This document shows, piece by piece, positions 11,540-23,599 of a stretch of 64,000 nucleotides of DNA (position 1 is the stretch's first letter; each line of letters starts with the position of its first letter). Location: assembly GCA_016081115.2 (NCBI GenBank), contig CM071934.1, forward strand, positions 60,497,267 through 60,561,266, read 5' to 3'. Origin of the DNA: Rehmannia glutinosa. Taxonomy: Eukaryota > Streptophyta > Magnoliopsida > Lamiales > Orobanchaceae. The notes beneath the pieces are model-generated. The model worked only from the letters and a program-made list of their open reading frames with translations, did not search any database and was not told where the DNA came from. A program made the translations under genes and the position numbers.

Positions 11540-12840
11540 TTATAGTGCTAACCCCCTCGGACCCGGATAGGTTTGGGTACCTAAAAATTGATTTCTTGAT
11601 TGCGGGTTCAAAGAACAACCGAGTGCCAAGGAACCTGGTACGTGGATAATGGTTGTTCCGGATATATGACCGAAATAAGAAGAATCTATCAAACTTCAAG
11701 GAATCAAGAGGAGCAAAAGTTATATTTGGAGGAAATGAAGCTCCAGGGGAGATAAGAGGCATTGGATCCATAAAGAAAAATGGACCGAAATTCACGGATG
11801 TAGCTTATGTTGAAGGGTCAATTTCATTCTCGTGAGTATCGACCAACTCGTGATAAGGGCTATAATGTAGGATTCAACATAGGTGTATGCCAGATCAAGG
11901 ATGTTGAATCTAATGAAATTGTGCTATCAGGACCTAGACAGAAAAACATGTATGTAGTGGATCGGTCAACTGCTACACCAAGTACATGTCTATTAGCAAA
12001 GAGCACAGCTGAATCAAGTTGGTTGTGGCACAAAAAGTTGAGTCACCTGAATTTCAAAACAATCAATAAGCTTGCAAGGAGTCATCTTGTGGAAGGATTG
12101 ACAGACTCGATACAAGAAGGAAAACATTTTTAATGCATGCCAAATGGAAAAGCAAATCAAGTCTTCATTCAAGGATAAGCTAGTCCTTCTTCAACCAGGA
12201 TCTTGCAATTATTACATATGGATTTATTTGGTCCTATTGAACCACTAGTAGTATCGATGGAAAGAAATACACCTTAGTGGTGGTGGATGATTATTCAGGA
12301 TACACATGGACCATCTTTATGTTTAAAAAGAAGGAAACTTTGCGTGCTTCCACAAATTATGAAGAGAGTTCAAAATGAGAAGAGTCAAACCATTATAACT
12401 CAAGATTGCACAAAGAATAGTATTGCTCATGAGTTATCACCGCAAGAACTCCACAAATGAATGGAGTGTCCGAAAGAAGGAACAAAACTCTCATGGAAGC
12501 TACAAGGGCCATGTTAATCAAGTCGATTGCCTAAGAGATTTTGGGTGAAGCTATTAATACTACCCGCTACACTCGGAATATGTGTATGATCAATAGGCGG
12601 TCCAAAACCCCTGTGAAATTTTGGACGAAGGAAGCCAAGTGCTTCTTTCACAACAATGGCAAGACAACTTGAAAGCTTTTGATGTTAAAGCCGATGAATG
12701 TATCTTTTTGGATACTCTGCTTTGAGAAAAGCCTTGAGTCTTGAACAAGTGGACTATGGTTACAAAAGAGTCTATCCATGTGGTTTTTGATGAACCTAAT
12801 GTTAATGGAGAACACATTGATGAGTTAGGCGACAAGATGA
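11540..12840 (+). pseudogene. protease and integrase region of pol, element B
   Basis: The aspartic protease site lies near 11645-11670 and reads YVDNGCS, against YMDSGCS in element C. The catalytic Asp is kept but the following Ser is Asn. A GAG-pre-integrase zinc region follows (WHKKLSHLNFKTINKLA, about 12027-12080), with its C-terminal cysteine pair damaged near 12135. Integrase core landmarks are HMDLFGP (about 12215), VVVDDYSGYTW (about 12278) and the Glu in PQMNGVSERRNKTL (about 12450-12490). Several frameshifts and stops, including one inside the zinc region, destroy it. Integrase would join element DNA to the host chromosome. Confidence 0.75.
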
Positions 12841-13119
12841 ATCAACCAACTATTCGGAAGAGTCCATATGTTAGAGGCGTATATCAAAAGACGCAACCCA
12901 GATGAAGATGAGATAGCTGAATCTCAAAGACAGCTAGAAGATTTGCAGCTGAGTAATGATCAAGAGAAAGTTGTTCAAGACAACTTAGTTGCAAGAAGAC
13001 TTAATCCAGTAGACTTACTCCAACTAGATGTGAGATGGCCGAGAGATCATACTCCTTCGTTAGTTATTGGAGATGTTAGAGAAGGAGTAAGAACCTGATC
13101 CAGGACTCAACATAAAGCC

Positions 13120-14310
13120 ATGTTCACTTGTTTCATTTCTCAAATTGAGCCAAAGGATGTGTCACAGGCATTGGATGACACACATTGGATTCTAGCTATA
13201 CAGAAGAGTGAATCGTTTGAAAGGAACAAAGTTTGGGAATTGGTTCAAAGGCCTACCCACCAAAATGTTATTGGTACTAAGTGGGTATTTAAAAACAAGA
13301 TGAATGAAGAGGGATCCAAGCAAGAAACAAAGCAAGATTGGTAGCCAAAGGATATTGCCAAAAAGAGGGCATGGATTTTGATGAAACCTTTGCACTTGTT
13401 GCAAGATTGGAAGCAATTACGATGTTTCTTGCTTATGCAAAGACAAAAAACTTCACGATCTATCAAATGAATGTGAAGAGTGCATTTTTGAATGGACTTT
13501 TGGAAGAAGAAGTCTATGTGGAACAACCTCCAGGTTTTGAGCAGAAAACTATTGGAGATAAAGTCTACAAGCTCAAGAAGGCATTATATGGTTTGAAGCA
13601 AGCACCAAGAGCATGGTATGACACATTGTCTCAGTTTCTTATAGACAATGGATTTACCAAAGGCAAAGTTGATAGAACACTCTTCATAATTCATGATGGA
13701 GAGAGTATACTGCTTGTCCAAATATATGTGGATGACATCATCTTTGGATCCACAAACAAAGAGTTGTGTGACAAATTCTCAAACCTTATGCAAGGGAAGT
13801 TTGAGATGAGCATGATGGGAGAGCTGACTTTCTTCCAATGACTTCAAGTCAAGCAAATGAAGGATGGAACCTTCATAAGTCAAACCAAATATACCATAGA
13901 TTTGATGAAGAAATTTGGTATGGAGGAGAAGTCATCTGTGAAGATTCCCATGAATATATCAAAGAAGATGGATATGGATGCGGAAGGAAAAGTCATTGAT
14001 CAAACAAGATATAGAGCCCTCATTGAATCATTGCTCTATTTGACAATGAACCTTACATCACCTTTCTTTGTCAGGTATATGTGCAAGATTTCTATCTGCT
14101 CCAAAGGGAAGTCATATGACTGCAGCCAAGAAAATCCTAAGATATTTGAAGGGATGCCAAGAAGTTGGCTTATGGTATCCAAAGAAAGGAGGATTCAAGC
14201 TGGTTGGCTACTCAGACTCGGATCTTTGGATGTAGAGTTGACAGAAGAGTACATCATCCGTACTTGTCAAATGCTTGGAAATAGATTGGTTTCTTGGTTC
14301 AAATAGAAAC
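13120..14310 (+). pseudogene. reverse transcriptase of element B
   Basis: The copia RT is nearly continuous. DVSQALDDTHW opens the domain (about 13150). After one frameshift near 13330 come MVAKGYCQKEGMDFDETFA, QMNVKSAFLNGLLEEEVYVEQPPGF, LYGLKQAPRAWYD and the catalytic YVDDIIFGSTN (about 13725-13760). A stop at 13839 interrupts FF-x-GLQVKQ, and the frame then continues to 14306 through KFGMEEKSS and YRALIESLLYLT. RT copies element RNA into DNA. The YVDDIIFGSTN form is typical of the SIRE/Tork side of plant copia. One frameshift and one stop separate it from an intact domain, so it is the best-preserved part of B. Confidence 0.85.
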
Positions 14311-14339
14311 AAAACTCAATAGCTACATCCACAAACTAA

Positions 14340-14668
14340 AGTAGAGTACATTGATGTTGGCAAAATTTGTGCCCAAGTTCTATGGATAAAGTAACAACCG
14401 AGAGATTATGACATTGAAGAAAGAGAGATTTCAATAATGTGTGATAACACAAGTGCCATTGCAATCACTCAAAATCCAAGATGTGCATTCAAGAACCAAG
14501 CACATTGATGTCGATATCATTTTATAAGAGATCATATTAAAAAGAAATACATCACATTGCAATGCATATCAATTGATAAGAAGTTAATTGATATATTCAC
14601 AAAGCCCTTATGTGAATCAAGATTTGAAGAACTTAAGAATGAGCTTGGATTGATTGAGTTCATTTAGG
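14340..14668 (+). pseudogene. RNase H of element B
   Basis: Two frames together give CDNTSAIAITQN (about 14440-14475), a HIDV-like segment, HFIRDHIKKKYITL (about 14518-14560), DIFTKPLCESRFEELKNELGL (about 14590-14650) and a stop near 14666. This is the end of copia pol, which degrades the RNA strand after reverse transcription. The homologous region of C (21711-22085) has the same order with fewer breaks. Confidence 0.75.
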
Positions 14669-14689
14669 AAGCTCAAGACTCATTCAAGA

Positions 14690-15111
14690 GGGTTAAAGAT
14701 AAGAGAAATGCATATCAAACTAAAGATAAGAGAAATGCATATCAAAAGAGTTTCACACATCGCCAAGTGAAACAACTTATATGGCTAGTCAGTTGTATCG
14801 AGTTAGGGACAACCAAGTGATTATTCATCGATTCAAGGAAGAGTAAAGCGAGTTGAGTCATAAAGAAGAAAGTCGAGTTATTTGTGAAGCTAAGGGACAA
14901 AACGAGGTCATTTTCCTTGAGTGGGGATATTTTTAGGCTTGACGTCAAAGATCATTAAATGGTGTCGAAAAAACTCGACGACAATTTACCCATGATCGGA
15001 TATAAATGTTTGTTGCATTTAATGTGGGGAAATTGATGCGGTTTGAATCTTTTAATCTCAACCGTTGATCATGATTAATCTTTTCAAATTCTAAAATCGT
15101 CATTTCACGTC
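14690..15111 (+). other. non-coding spacer between pol and ORF3, element B
   Basis: No gene. A short direct repeat (AACTAAAGATAAGAGAAATGCATATCAAA-type) lies at 14690-14745. The last 180 bases carry the TTGCATTTAATG block and an AACCGTTGATC block also found upstream of ORF3 in C (inverted, about 21380-21450) and in A (inverted, about 38890-38950). It ends in ACGTC (15107-15111), the left TSD copy of element C. Confidence 0.6.
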
Positions 15112-16685
15112 CTCAGGGTCCCAAGGGGTGTGAGTAAGGTTTAGAAGGGGGTTGAATAAACCTTACCAACTTTTCGATTTTAGTCCTTTTAAAATAATTC
15201 GAGTTAAATACACAAATACGTCCTTGAGGGATAGCTAAGTTAGTTAACCAAAATAGAGAGTTAGCCACTCAATGACTCGATTGAGCTCGTTGATGAGAAT
15301 AACTCAGCTGTTTAGTCTAAACCTTAACTTGGCTGTGATAAGATTTTCAGCGGAAGACTTAACACCCTTGAATTTGATTTAAGTTTGTTTTAACACTTGG
15401 TTTTAGCACTTTGTTAATTATCAGTTGGATAGCAAATTATCAAAAATATTAAATGATATGCGAAAGTAAATGCTGAAATGTAAATGACACAATAAATATT
15501 ATAGAGGTTCAAGATGGGGTAATTCTTCTACTCCTCTCTTCTCCAACTCCTGGAGGAATCCACTAAGTATTGATCGAGTACAGAGTGGTTATCACCCAGA
15601 TACAAGTCTTGACCACACAATGACTTGATCCTTTGAGACTCAGTCTGAGATGCCTTGGTCACACAAATGCTTCTCGACGACTCGCTTCTTCACAGGCGGT
15701 GCTTTGCTACTACAGCTCACTTGCTCAAGCTTCTTGGATTTGATCATGAAGCCCTCCAATAACTTAAGAGTGGTTCAACCTTGAACCTTTCTACAATCCT
15801 CCTTGAATATAGACCCCTTTTGATTCTTCAAAAGTTTCCTCTTCAACAGTTTGAAGTTGTCTTTCCTTCACAGCTTGGTGTTGGATCGATTTCCTTCGAA
15901 GTTTAGGCTTGAGGATTTGCTTGAATAACATGAGAATATTTTGCAGGTTACAAGTGATGAATAATGCTTGATTTCTTCGTGGTTCAGGTTTTCAAGGTTA
16001 CCTTTTCTGAAAGTGATTCCTCACCCTTTTATAGTGACCTTTCAAAAATCTGCCCGTTGAAGAGATAGGCTGATTTTCAAAAGACACTAGTGGTCGTTGG
16101 CTTGTCTTGTTGCAGTCCTTGATATTGACATTTCCTCTTATTAAATGAACCTTCACTTTTTCGTAGTCCGACACAAAAAGTGTTTCCCATTGGTTTATTC
16201 CTTTTGCACGCTTCTGGTACTGAGCAGTTTAAGACATTGCAGCATGGAAATATTACTTATTTAGGTAATATTCTTGACTTCTATGCAACTGATTCTTTTC
16301 AGTTGTCTTGACTTGACTGCAGTTCCTTAACTTCCCCAGGTGACTTTGAGTCAGCTCCCAATCATTGGATGACTCATCTGTCACTTCAACTTGAGACTTG
16401 GCTATCTTGAGTTGACTTGACTGACACTTCACACAGTTGTATCCCAGCTGATACTCTTTTCAGTCGAGTTCTTGACTTCTCTTCCTAGCCACACTCAGCT
16501 GCCTCGCAGCGGAGTCTTCATTCTAGTCTTCAGTTGGCTTCTTGTGTATCCGAGCATAGCTGACTTAACTCAGCTCGTACAGTCCTATCTATTACAATGT
16601 AAATTACAAGGAAAATGGGGTGCCAACTTTCTAGTCTAAGTTTTACATGGCATTCATCAAAATCTAAACAATAAATTTCCCACCA
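15112..16685 (-). repeat. 3' LTR of element C
   Basis: This 1574-bp LTR is the longest in the window. Its minus-strand TATA box is the TTTTATA at 16027-16033. It pairs with 27365-28854 with many short insertions and deletions but few long gaps. Confidence 0.88.
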
Positions 16686-16698
16686 ATTTCCCCTTTTG
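16686..16698 (-). other. polypurine tract of element C
   Basis: On the minus strand the sequence AAAAGGGGAAAT lies directly before the 3' LTR. This is the expected plus-strand priming site, and element B has the same motif at 33571-33581. Confidence 0.8.
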
Positions 16699-16939
16699 AT
16701 GATGCCAAAACTTAAGACATACATACAAAATGTAAATAGCAAAGATACATACGATTAATGTAGAAACAGAGAATGTATGCGTAGAATCGATCTTTTTATT
16801 GATCATAACATTCTTGTCCTTTACACAACTATTTACAAAGTGTATCGGAGCAAACACAAATGATTCTATATCTACGCAAAAATATAGAAATTATAGATTC
16901 TTATTCAATTGTATAGAAGACTTACATACATATGTATTT

Positions 16940-19900
16940 ACAATAGTAAAATACATGGAGAGGTGGACAACAACACTTCATCACCTTTGGTGCCTCCTTC
17001 TTTCTTCTTGACTCTTTCGTCCTCTCCTCGCTCTCTTTCTCTTTTCTCATCTTCACCGCTTTCTTTTTCTCGTAGGCTCTTCCGAAGCTTCGTCTTTTCT
17101 CTTCCTTTCTTGTCTTCTCGACTCTCTTCCCACAAACTGATCTTGTCTCTTATTTTCTTCTTCAATCCTTTTGACATAGTCAAGATTCTTCCTAGCCACT
17201 TCCCGGTTGGCTACTTCATCATATCCACCAGAGAGATCATTCCCTTCTTGCCCGAATCTACATACTCAATGTTTTTGGGTAGAGGTCTAGGTTGAAAACC
17301 TCTTTGCCTCCACCACTCCTTCCTCTTCCTCTAGGCGTATATTGTCTCGAGTCTTCTTCTTTCAAAAGAGAGTGACCAAGCAGAGTGATCGCTAGTAGTC
17401 TCTGTCTGTCACTTCTTCACACGCTTGGACCCTTTCTCCCAATACAAGTCTCGGGCTTGGCTATGGACATATTTTTGAAGTATCCCTCGGATTCGAGCGT
17501 TTTAAATTCCTCCACTGATCGTGGCTCATCTCCGTCATCTGGGATGGCATCTGTGTCTCTTCCTGCCGGAATGCCTCCGTATTGTTTCAATATGTCCATC
17601 ACACGGGCATCCATCTTTCCTTCGACCTCCTTCATCCCTGCTTCCACTATTTTTCTTTTCTCGGACATGGGTACAGCAGAGTGTTGGAGCGGCAGAGTCA
17701 CTGGAAGTTTGCTGATGATGTCAGCTGTGACAAGTCCTTGTTGAGGGGTTCTAGCAACCATTAAAGTCATGTCTTTTGAACCTTCCCCCTCAACTGCTTT
17801 TCCCTTCTCCTTCTTCTTCTCAACAGATGTGTCTTTCCCTTTTGCGACAGCTGTTTCCTTTTCCTTCTCACCAATCGTCCCCTTAAGCATCTTTTGGGAT
17901 TCCTCTTCCCATTTTTTGGCATCATCAAAGGAGAGAGGAACTCCGGGAACATACCACAGGATGAAGTCTAGGCGGTTGATAGGCGAGTTCGCTGGATTCT
18001 GTTGCGGAGTATCTTTGTTCGAAATTCCGAGGGGTGGCTTTTGATTCGCTATCACTACTTCATTTCAAACCATAAGAGGGCTGAATGTTTCATTCATATT
18101 CTCCTCGACGCTGCCAGTTCTTTTCGATGAAATTCTCGCAGATTCCATTTCAGTGGTATGAGAGGCATGCATCCTATCAATATTTTCTTGCATCCTCCTC
18201 TTCATGTCGCAGACTATCGCTCCGGATCAGCATTTTATTGTACAATGCTTTGAAATATCGAACTTGTTCCACACGCATTGTCTCTTTGTTGTTGCCACCA
18301 TTCCCGATTCGACTACTATTCCACGCAGATCACCGTAAGATTTGCATCTCTGTTATCCAGCCGCATATCCAATGAGGCCTGGTGCCTTTCCATCTTCTCA
18401 AACTCTACAAAGATTGCCTTGAATACTTCTTGAACTTCACTGTCACCTCTGTCTAAGATGGCGGCCAAGCAACATCAAAATCAAAATTACCGGGACAATG
18501 GTATCTCGTGGGAATGACTGGATCGGAGTTTGTGGAAGCGTCTCGATCTCTAGCTAATTCTTCATCCCGATCGAGTGACTCTAGTAAGAAGGGGAACGTT
18601 TGTTCAAACGCATCATCACGGACATAGGAATATGTTCAACGGTGACTTGTGGTCGTGATGTGCCCGGTTGAGTTGATTCTGCGGTGTTGGGAGCTCTGCC
18701 TTGGCAGCTGATCGTGATTCACTTGTGTGGTGTGGACCCACTAGTGAGCCTCAACTTGTCTCAACATGCTTCAAATCGGTCTCAAATTTGTTTTTTCTTA
18801 TGAGTTGTCCGTTCTTGGCCGTATTAGTGGCGTCATCGGAAGATGATGAGACTTGAAGGGTGGCTCATCATCAAAAGTGAATGTTTGATGAGTAGCCTCG
18901 AGGTCCGACTTACTCGTCTTTGGAAGAACATCCTCAAATTGAGTCTTTTGGATTTGCAACAGGGGATGACTCAACTTCATCTTCACCTTCGGATCCCGGA
19001 AAAGTTATGTCGGGTTGTCTTGGGAATCATGAAGTGCAATTATCTCCTTCTCGGATGCATCAATGATAGCAAGAGGAATGTTCTGCGTTTACTGTCTCTT
19101 TACCTCGGGAAGTCTCAACCTCCCGTAGGCCTTGACCTCCCGCGCCTCAATCGCAGCAAGGCACTGGACATTCCTTCGACTGCACTCACTCGGCCTTGGG
19201 GTCTTCTACGGTGGCATCCACCGGAGTCTCAACTTCGTGGATTGCACTTTCGGTGCCCAGTGTGTTAACTCCCGGGCATATCCAACCCGTGCCTCGATCG
19301 CATCAACAACATCCTCGGCTGCGAGTAGTTGGCACTTCACCAGAGAGTCTCAATCGTCCGAGCCGTCGATGACGACTGACTGTGTTTCGTTTGTTGTCCC
19401 TTCTCCACTTCGCCTCCTAGATTCTTTGTGGAGTCATCACAGCAGCATCCTCCGACCTAACTGCGCAGCGGAGGGAGTTTCCCCTCACCGGTGCACATCA
19501 CCGAGTGACTTGTGATGGGGTCAATCTTCTCCGGACTCCCTATTGTGTCCTTTGAGTGTTCACCGAGGCGTGGTAAGTCACCTTCAACAGGGGTTGGCTC
19601 GACTTGGGTCCCCAAGTTCCCGGTTTCATCGCCAAGTTCCTTGAAGAGTTCCTCTTCCTCATCAATAAACTCTGGGTGTTCAAACGCACCCTAGAGTGAC
19701 TCAAATTCCATTTTCTTCATTCTCGCAGACGATTTTGGATGTCTGGATATGGTGGAGATAGCATGATCACATCATCATCATCATCTTCCCCGATGTACTT
19801 CTTTTTCACGGATGGAGGGTAGCGAGTGCCGCTTCTTCACCCTCGCCAGCGGCGTCTGTCGCGGGCGGAAACACAACGATCATGTCGACGGAGATTCACT

Positions 19901-21194
19901 CTCACTTCTTATTCCTCGCTTGTCCCGTCCACACTGGGTCTTGACTTGCCTCTCTGGGATCGATCTCGGCCAAGACTTGGTTGTTTCATCAATGATTTAC
20001 GAGACTCTACTTCTCCGGTTGTCTCAAAGAATCTGTTCCAACCGAGTGGCGACTCACTTTTTTTCTCAAGCTCAACGCTTGTAGAGTCTTCTTTTGGTCC
20101 TTACCAGAGGAATTTACGGTTGATTCACGGTTTTCTCGAGTCCTGGCGGCACGGGCCGGTGTTACTTTCTTTTTTCGAGGAGTCGGCTTTCTTGGCTTGT
20201 CCTCCTCTTCTTCTTGACAAATGGAGAAGGTATTTGAGGTTCCTTCTCCTATGCGGCTGCATGGGCGGGACACTGCGGGAGCGGTGACTCAGCTGCGGGA
20301 GCGGTGCGAGTTGTTTTCTTTGTTGCGGTAGCCTTCTTTTTGCAACAAGGAGCAGCAGCTTCTTTGGAGGAGGAGACACTGCTTTTCCGGGTTAGCCGAT
20401 TCCCCTCACTTGTATCCGACCTCTTGGCGTAAGCTCTCTTACGGGCTCGACAAGTTAGCCCGAAACATCTTTTTATTGACATGGAATGCCTTTCCATGTC
20501 GGAGTGGAACACCTTTCACCTCCATCAATCGCCAATTACAAGGCCATAGCCTGAGATCCTCTAAACGACCCATCGTTCTTGAAGGACTTATTCACAACAT
20601 TCTCGGTAGAGTCTGCTGTAGACGAGTTACGCCCCAGCTGATTGACTTTCTTCTCCTCCATGACCGCACCCATGACGATCGGCTTGGTTTTGGATAGGCT
20701 GATTGAAGCTTCCAAACTTCATATCCACACATTTCGCGACGGTATCCATCAACTTGTGATAATCATCCTTCAACGCCTTCTTTTCACCGTAAACCACCTT
20801 CGCAAAGATTCGAGTTTGGCCACTTCCTTCCATGCAAGAGCCCAAGTTGACATCACTTCAAATATCTCATATACACCTTCTCAAGCGGAGCAAACAAAGG
20901 TTCGCAGCTAGATCTTCAGATAGTGATGGTAAACTCCTTGCCGTGAATGCAGGCGACTTGATGCCCTCATCGTGAACCTCGGTGTTCACGTAGAACTCGG
21001 CGATCGACTTCTTCAACATAAGTCATTTGAAACTCCATTATGAGAAAAGGTTTCATCCAGGACTTCTCAATTTTGTCGGCTATCTTCTTCACAAGGTTTC
21101 ATCGAAACCCTGTTTAACCATCCCTTCAAATCCACGGTAGAACCAAAGTGTGGATTTGCTTCCCTAGCTTGGTGAAATCGTAGGTTGATGCCAT
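16940..21194 (-). pseudogene. ORF3 of element C (extra ORF after pol)
   Basis: The function is not known. The start chosen is ATG at 21194 (MASTYDFTKLGKQIHT), which follows a TATA box and leader and lines up with the start in A. The N-terminal part resembles B's FEGLVKQG and SDLAEHCFLPTNGL segments in broken frames. A long acidic, Thr/Ala/Glu-rich middle follows. The best open piece is 212 codons (17417-18055) with KEKETAVAKGKDTSVEKKKEK and then EEFKTLESEGYFKNMSIAK. The C-terminus is extremely K/E/R-rich (about 16940-17183) and likely coiled coil. No signal peptide or membrane helix is visible. Its position between RNase H and the 3' LTR is that of env-like ORFs in Sirevirus-type elements. 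It is broken by many frameshifts. Confidence 0.65.
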
Positions 21195-21330
21195 TTTCAA
21201 AGTGATTTTTACCGAACGAACTTGATGAACTTGATTTGAAGATTTGGTAGGGTTCGAGAGAAAAATGCTTTCATTGCTTTTGGAGAGATGAACAGTTTTG
21301 AGTTGTGTGAGAGAGAAGACTCGAACAAAT

Positions 21331-21340
21331 GGTATATGTA
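21331..21340 (-). promoter_or_regulatory. putative ORF3 promoter of element C
   Basis: A TATA-like ACATATACC lies about 135 bases before the ORF3 ATG (21194) on the minus strand. A pyrimidine-rich TTCTCTCTCAC leader follows. The same layout is seen in A and B. Confidence 0.5.
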
Positions 21341-21710
21341 TGGGTTATGAAAGGACGTGCATACGGTTTTGAAATTTGATCGAGATCAACGGCTCAGTTT
21401 AGCACGTCTCATTTGCATTTAATTGCTCGCATTTAATGCGGCAAAGATTTATATCCAATCATAGGCTTGGTCATGCGACTTTTGACTATGCTGTCATTAT
21501 TACTGTTGACGTCATCCTTAAAATATTCCCGCTTATTAAAAAACGATTGCGTTTTTGTCACTTAGCTCATAAATGACTGACTTACTTCTTAGCCGACTCG
21601 CTCTTCTTCTCTCTCTTTTCACATAGGTACTCACTTTGTCACCTAACTCGGTGCAACCGATTTTCCGATACGACCGATTTACTTAGCTAATTCACGAGCT
21701 CACTCTATTT

Positions 21711-22340
21711 TCATCTTTTCTCGTTCCATCTCTTCTCCTTGAGTCTTCCGAGTGTCAACTCACCAATTAACCCTAGCTCATGCTTAAGCTCTTCAAATCT
21801 TGATTCACATAATGGCTTTGTGAATATGTCAACCTGCTTATCGGTTGAGATGTATTCCAAGGTGATGTCTTTCTTTTCAACATGATCTCTTATGAAATGA
21901 TAGATGACATCAATGTGCTTTGTTCTTGAATGCAACACATGATTTTGAGTGATTGCAATAGCACTTGTGTTATCACACATAATTGGGATCTCTTTTTCTT
22001 CAACATCATAATCTCTCACCGTTTGTTGTCTCATCCATAAGACTTGGGCACAACAAATGCTGCCATTTTTATGTACTCGCTTCAATCGTGGATGTGGCTA
22101 TAGAGTTTTGCTTCTTGCTAAACCAGAAACCAATCTGTTCCAAGCATTTGACATGTACCAAGTACTCTTCCCGTCAACTCTACATCCAAAGATAGTCGAG
22201 TCTAAGTAACCAATAAGCTTGAATCCTCCTTCCTTTGGATACCATAAGCCGACTTCCCGGCATCTCTTCAAATATCTTAGGATTCTCTTAGTCATGATCA
22301 TATGGCTTTCTTTTGGTGCGATTGAAATCTTGCACATATA
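21711..22340 (-). pseudogene. RNase H and RT end of element C
   Basis: The open frame 21711-22085 holds QVLWMRQQ, IMCDNTSAIAITQNH, HFIRDHVEKKDITLEY and DIFTKPLCESRFEELKHELGL, the C-terminus of copia pol. Upstream, 22098-22337 carries the RT/RNase H linker (MTKRILRYLK, GLWYPKEGGFKLIGYLDS). A frameshift near 22090 separates the two. This RNase H is better preserved than that of B, but a Cys/His-rich shift after KRVHKNGSICC shows damage at the join. Confidence 0.8.
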
Positions 22341-22399
22341 CCTACTACAAAGGTGATGTCCGCCCGCTTGTTGTTAAATAAAGCGGTGATCCAATAAGT

Positions 22400-23400
22400 G
22401 CTCAGTATCTTGTTTGATCCACAGGCTTGCCATCTGCGCATCCATATCCATCTTCACTAATGTATTCATTGGTATTTTCACGAAGATTTCTCTTCCATAC
22501 CAAATTTCTTCATTAAATCTCTGGTATTCTTTGTTTGACTTATAAAGGTTCCATCCTTCACCGCTTAACTTGAAGTCCTAGAAAGAATGTCGCTCTCCCA
22601 TCATGCTCATTTCAAATTTGCCTTGCATGAGGTTTGAGAACTTATCACACAGCCTCTTTGTTCGTGGATCCAAAAATAATGTCATCCACATATATTTGGA
22701 CAAGTAGTATACTCTCTCCATCTTGAATTCTGAAGAGTGTTCTGTCCACTTTGCCTTTGGTGAATCCGTTATCTGTCAGAAATTGAGATAATGTATCATA
22801 CCATGCTCTAGGTGCCTGTTTCAATCCATATAGGGCTTTCTTGAGCTTGTACACCTTATCTCCAAGAGTCTTCAGCTCAAATCCTGGAGGTTGTTCAACA
22901 TAGACTTCTTCTTTCAATAATCCATTCAAAAATGCACTTTTTACATCCAATTGGTATACAATGAAGTTCTTGTGTGCAACATAGGCAAGAAACATCCTTA
23001 TTGCTTCTAATCTTGAAACAGAAGCAAATGTTTCATCAAAATCTATACATTCCTCTTGGCAATACCCTTTGGCTACCAATCTTGCTTTGTTCCTTACCAC
23101 AGACCCTTCTTCATTCATCTTGTTTAAAAACTCATTTTGTGCCAATAACATTTTGATGAGTTGGTCTTTGCACCAATTCACATACTTTGTTTCTTTCAAA
23201 TTGTTTCAGCTCTTCTTGCATGGCTTGAATCCAATGTGTGTCATCCAATGCTTGGGACACATCTTTAGGTTCTATTTGGGAAATAAAACAAGTGAACATT
23301 GTTTCTTGTTGAGCTCTGGATCTGGTTCTTACACCATCTCTTACATCTCCAATGACTAGCTCGGTGGATGGTCTCTCGGCCATCTCACATCGGGTTGGAG
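22400..23400 (-). pseudogene. reverse transcriptase of element C
   Basis: The open frame 22645-23199 covers MVAKGYCQEECIDFDETFASVSRLEAI-like through QLDVKSAFLNGLLKEEVYVEQPPGF, LYGLKQAPRAWYD and YVDDIIFGSTNKE (about 22665-22700). The preceding piece (23132-23383) carries DVSQALDDTHWIQAMQEEL. Small deletions near 23110-23170 and 22620-22645 break the frame. The protein is very close to RT of B, so the two belong to one family. Confidence 0.85.
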
Positions 23401-23599
23401 TAAGTCACCGGTGGGTTCGATCGTCTTACAAAATTTGTGTTATCTTGACCAGCTCTTTCATCATCACTTAGTTGCATTTTCCAGTCATTGTCTTTGAGAT
23501 TCACTATCTCATCTTCACCTTGATTAATTGCTCGGCTTGACTTCAACATAGGGACTCTTACGCATAGTTGGTGATTTAGCTTATCAGCTAACTCCTCAA

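Noticed and set aside
17385..17744. Plus-strand frame of 119 codons with a signal-peptide-like start
   Set aside because: It lies antisense to the 212-codon ORF3 piece of element C, which has homologues in B and D. The plus frame has none.
19826..20287. Plus-strand Arg/Leu/Ser-rich frame of 153 codons
   Set aside because: It is antisense to the acidic centre of ORF3 in element C. Its odd composition is explained by the reverse complement of Glu/Ala/Lys codons.
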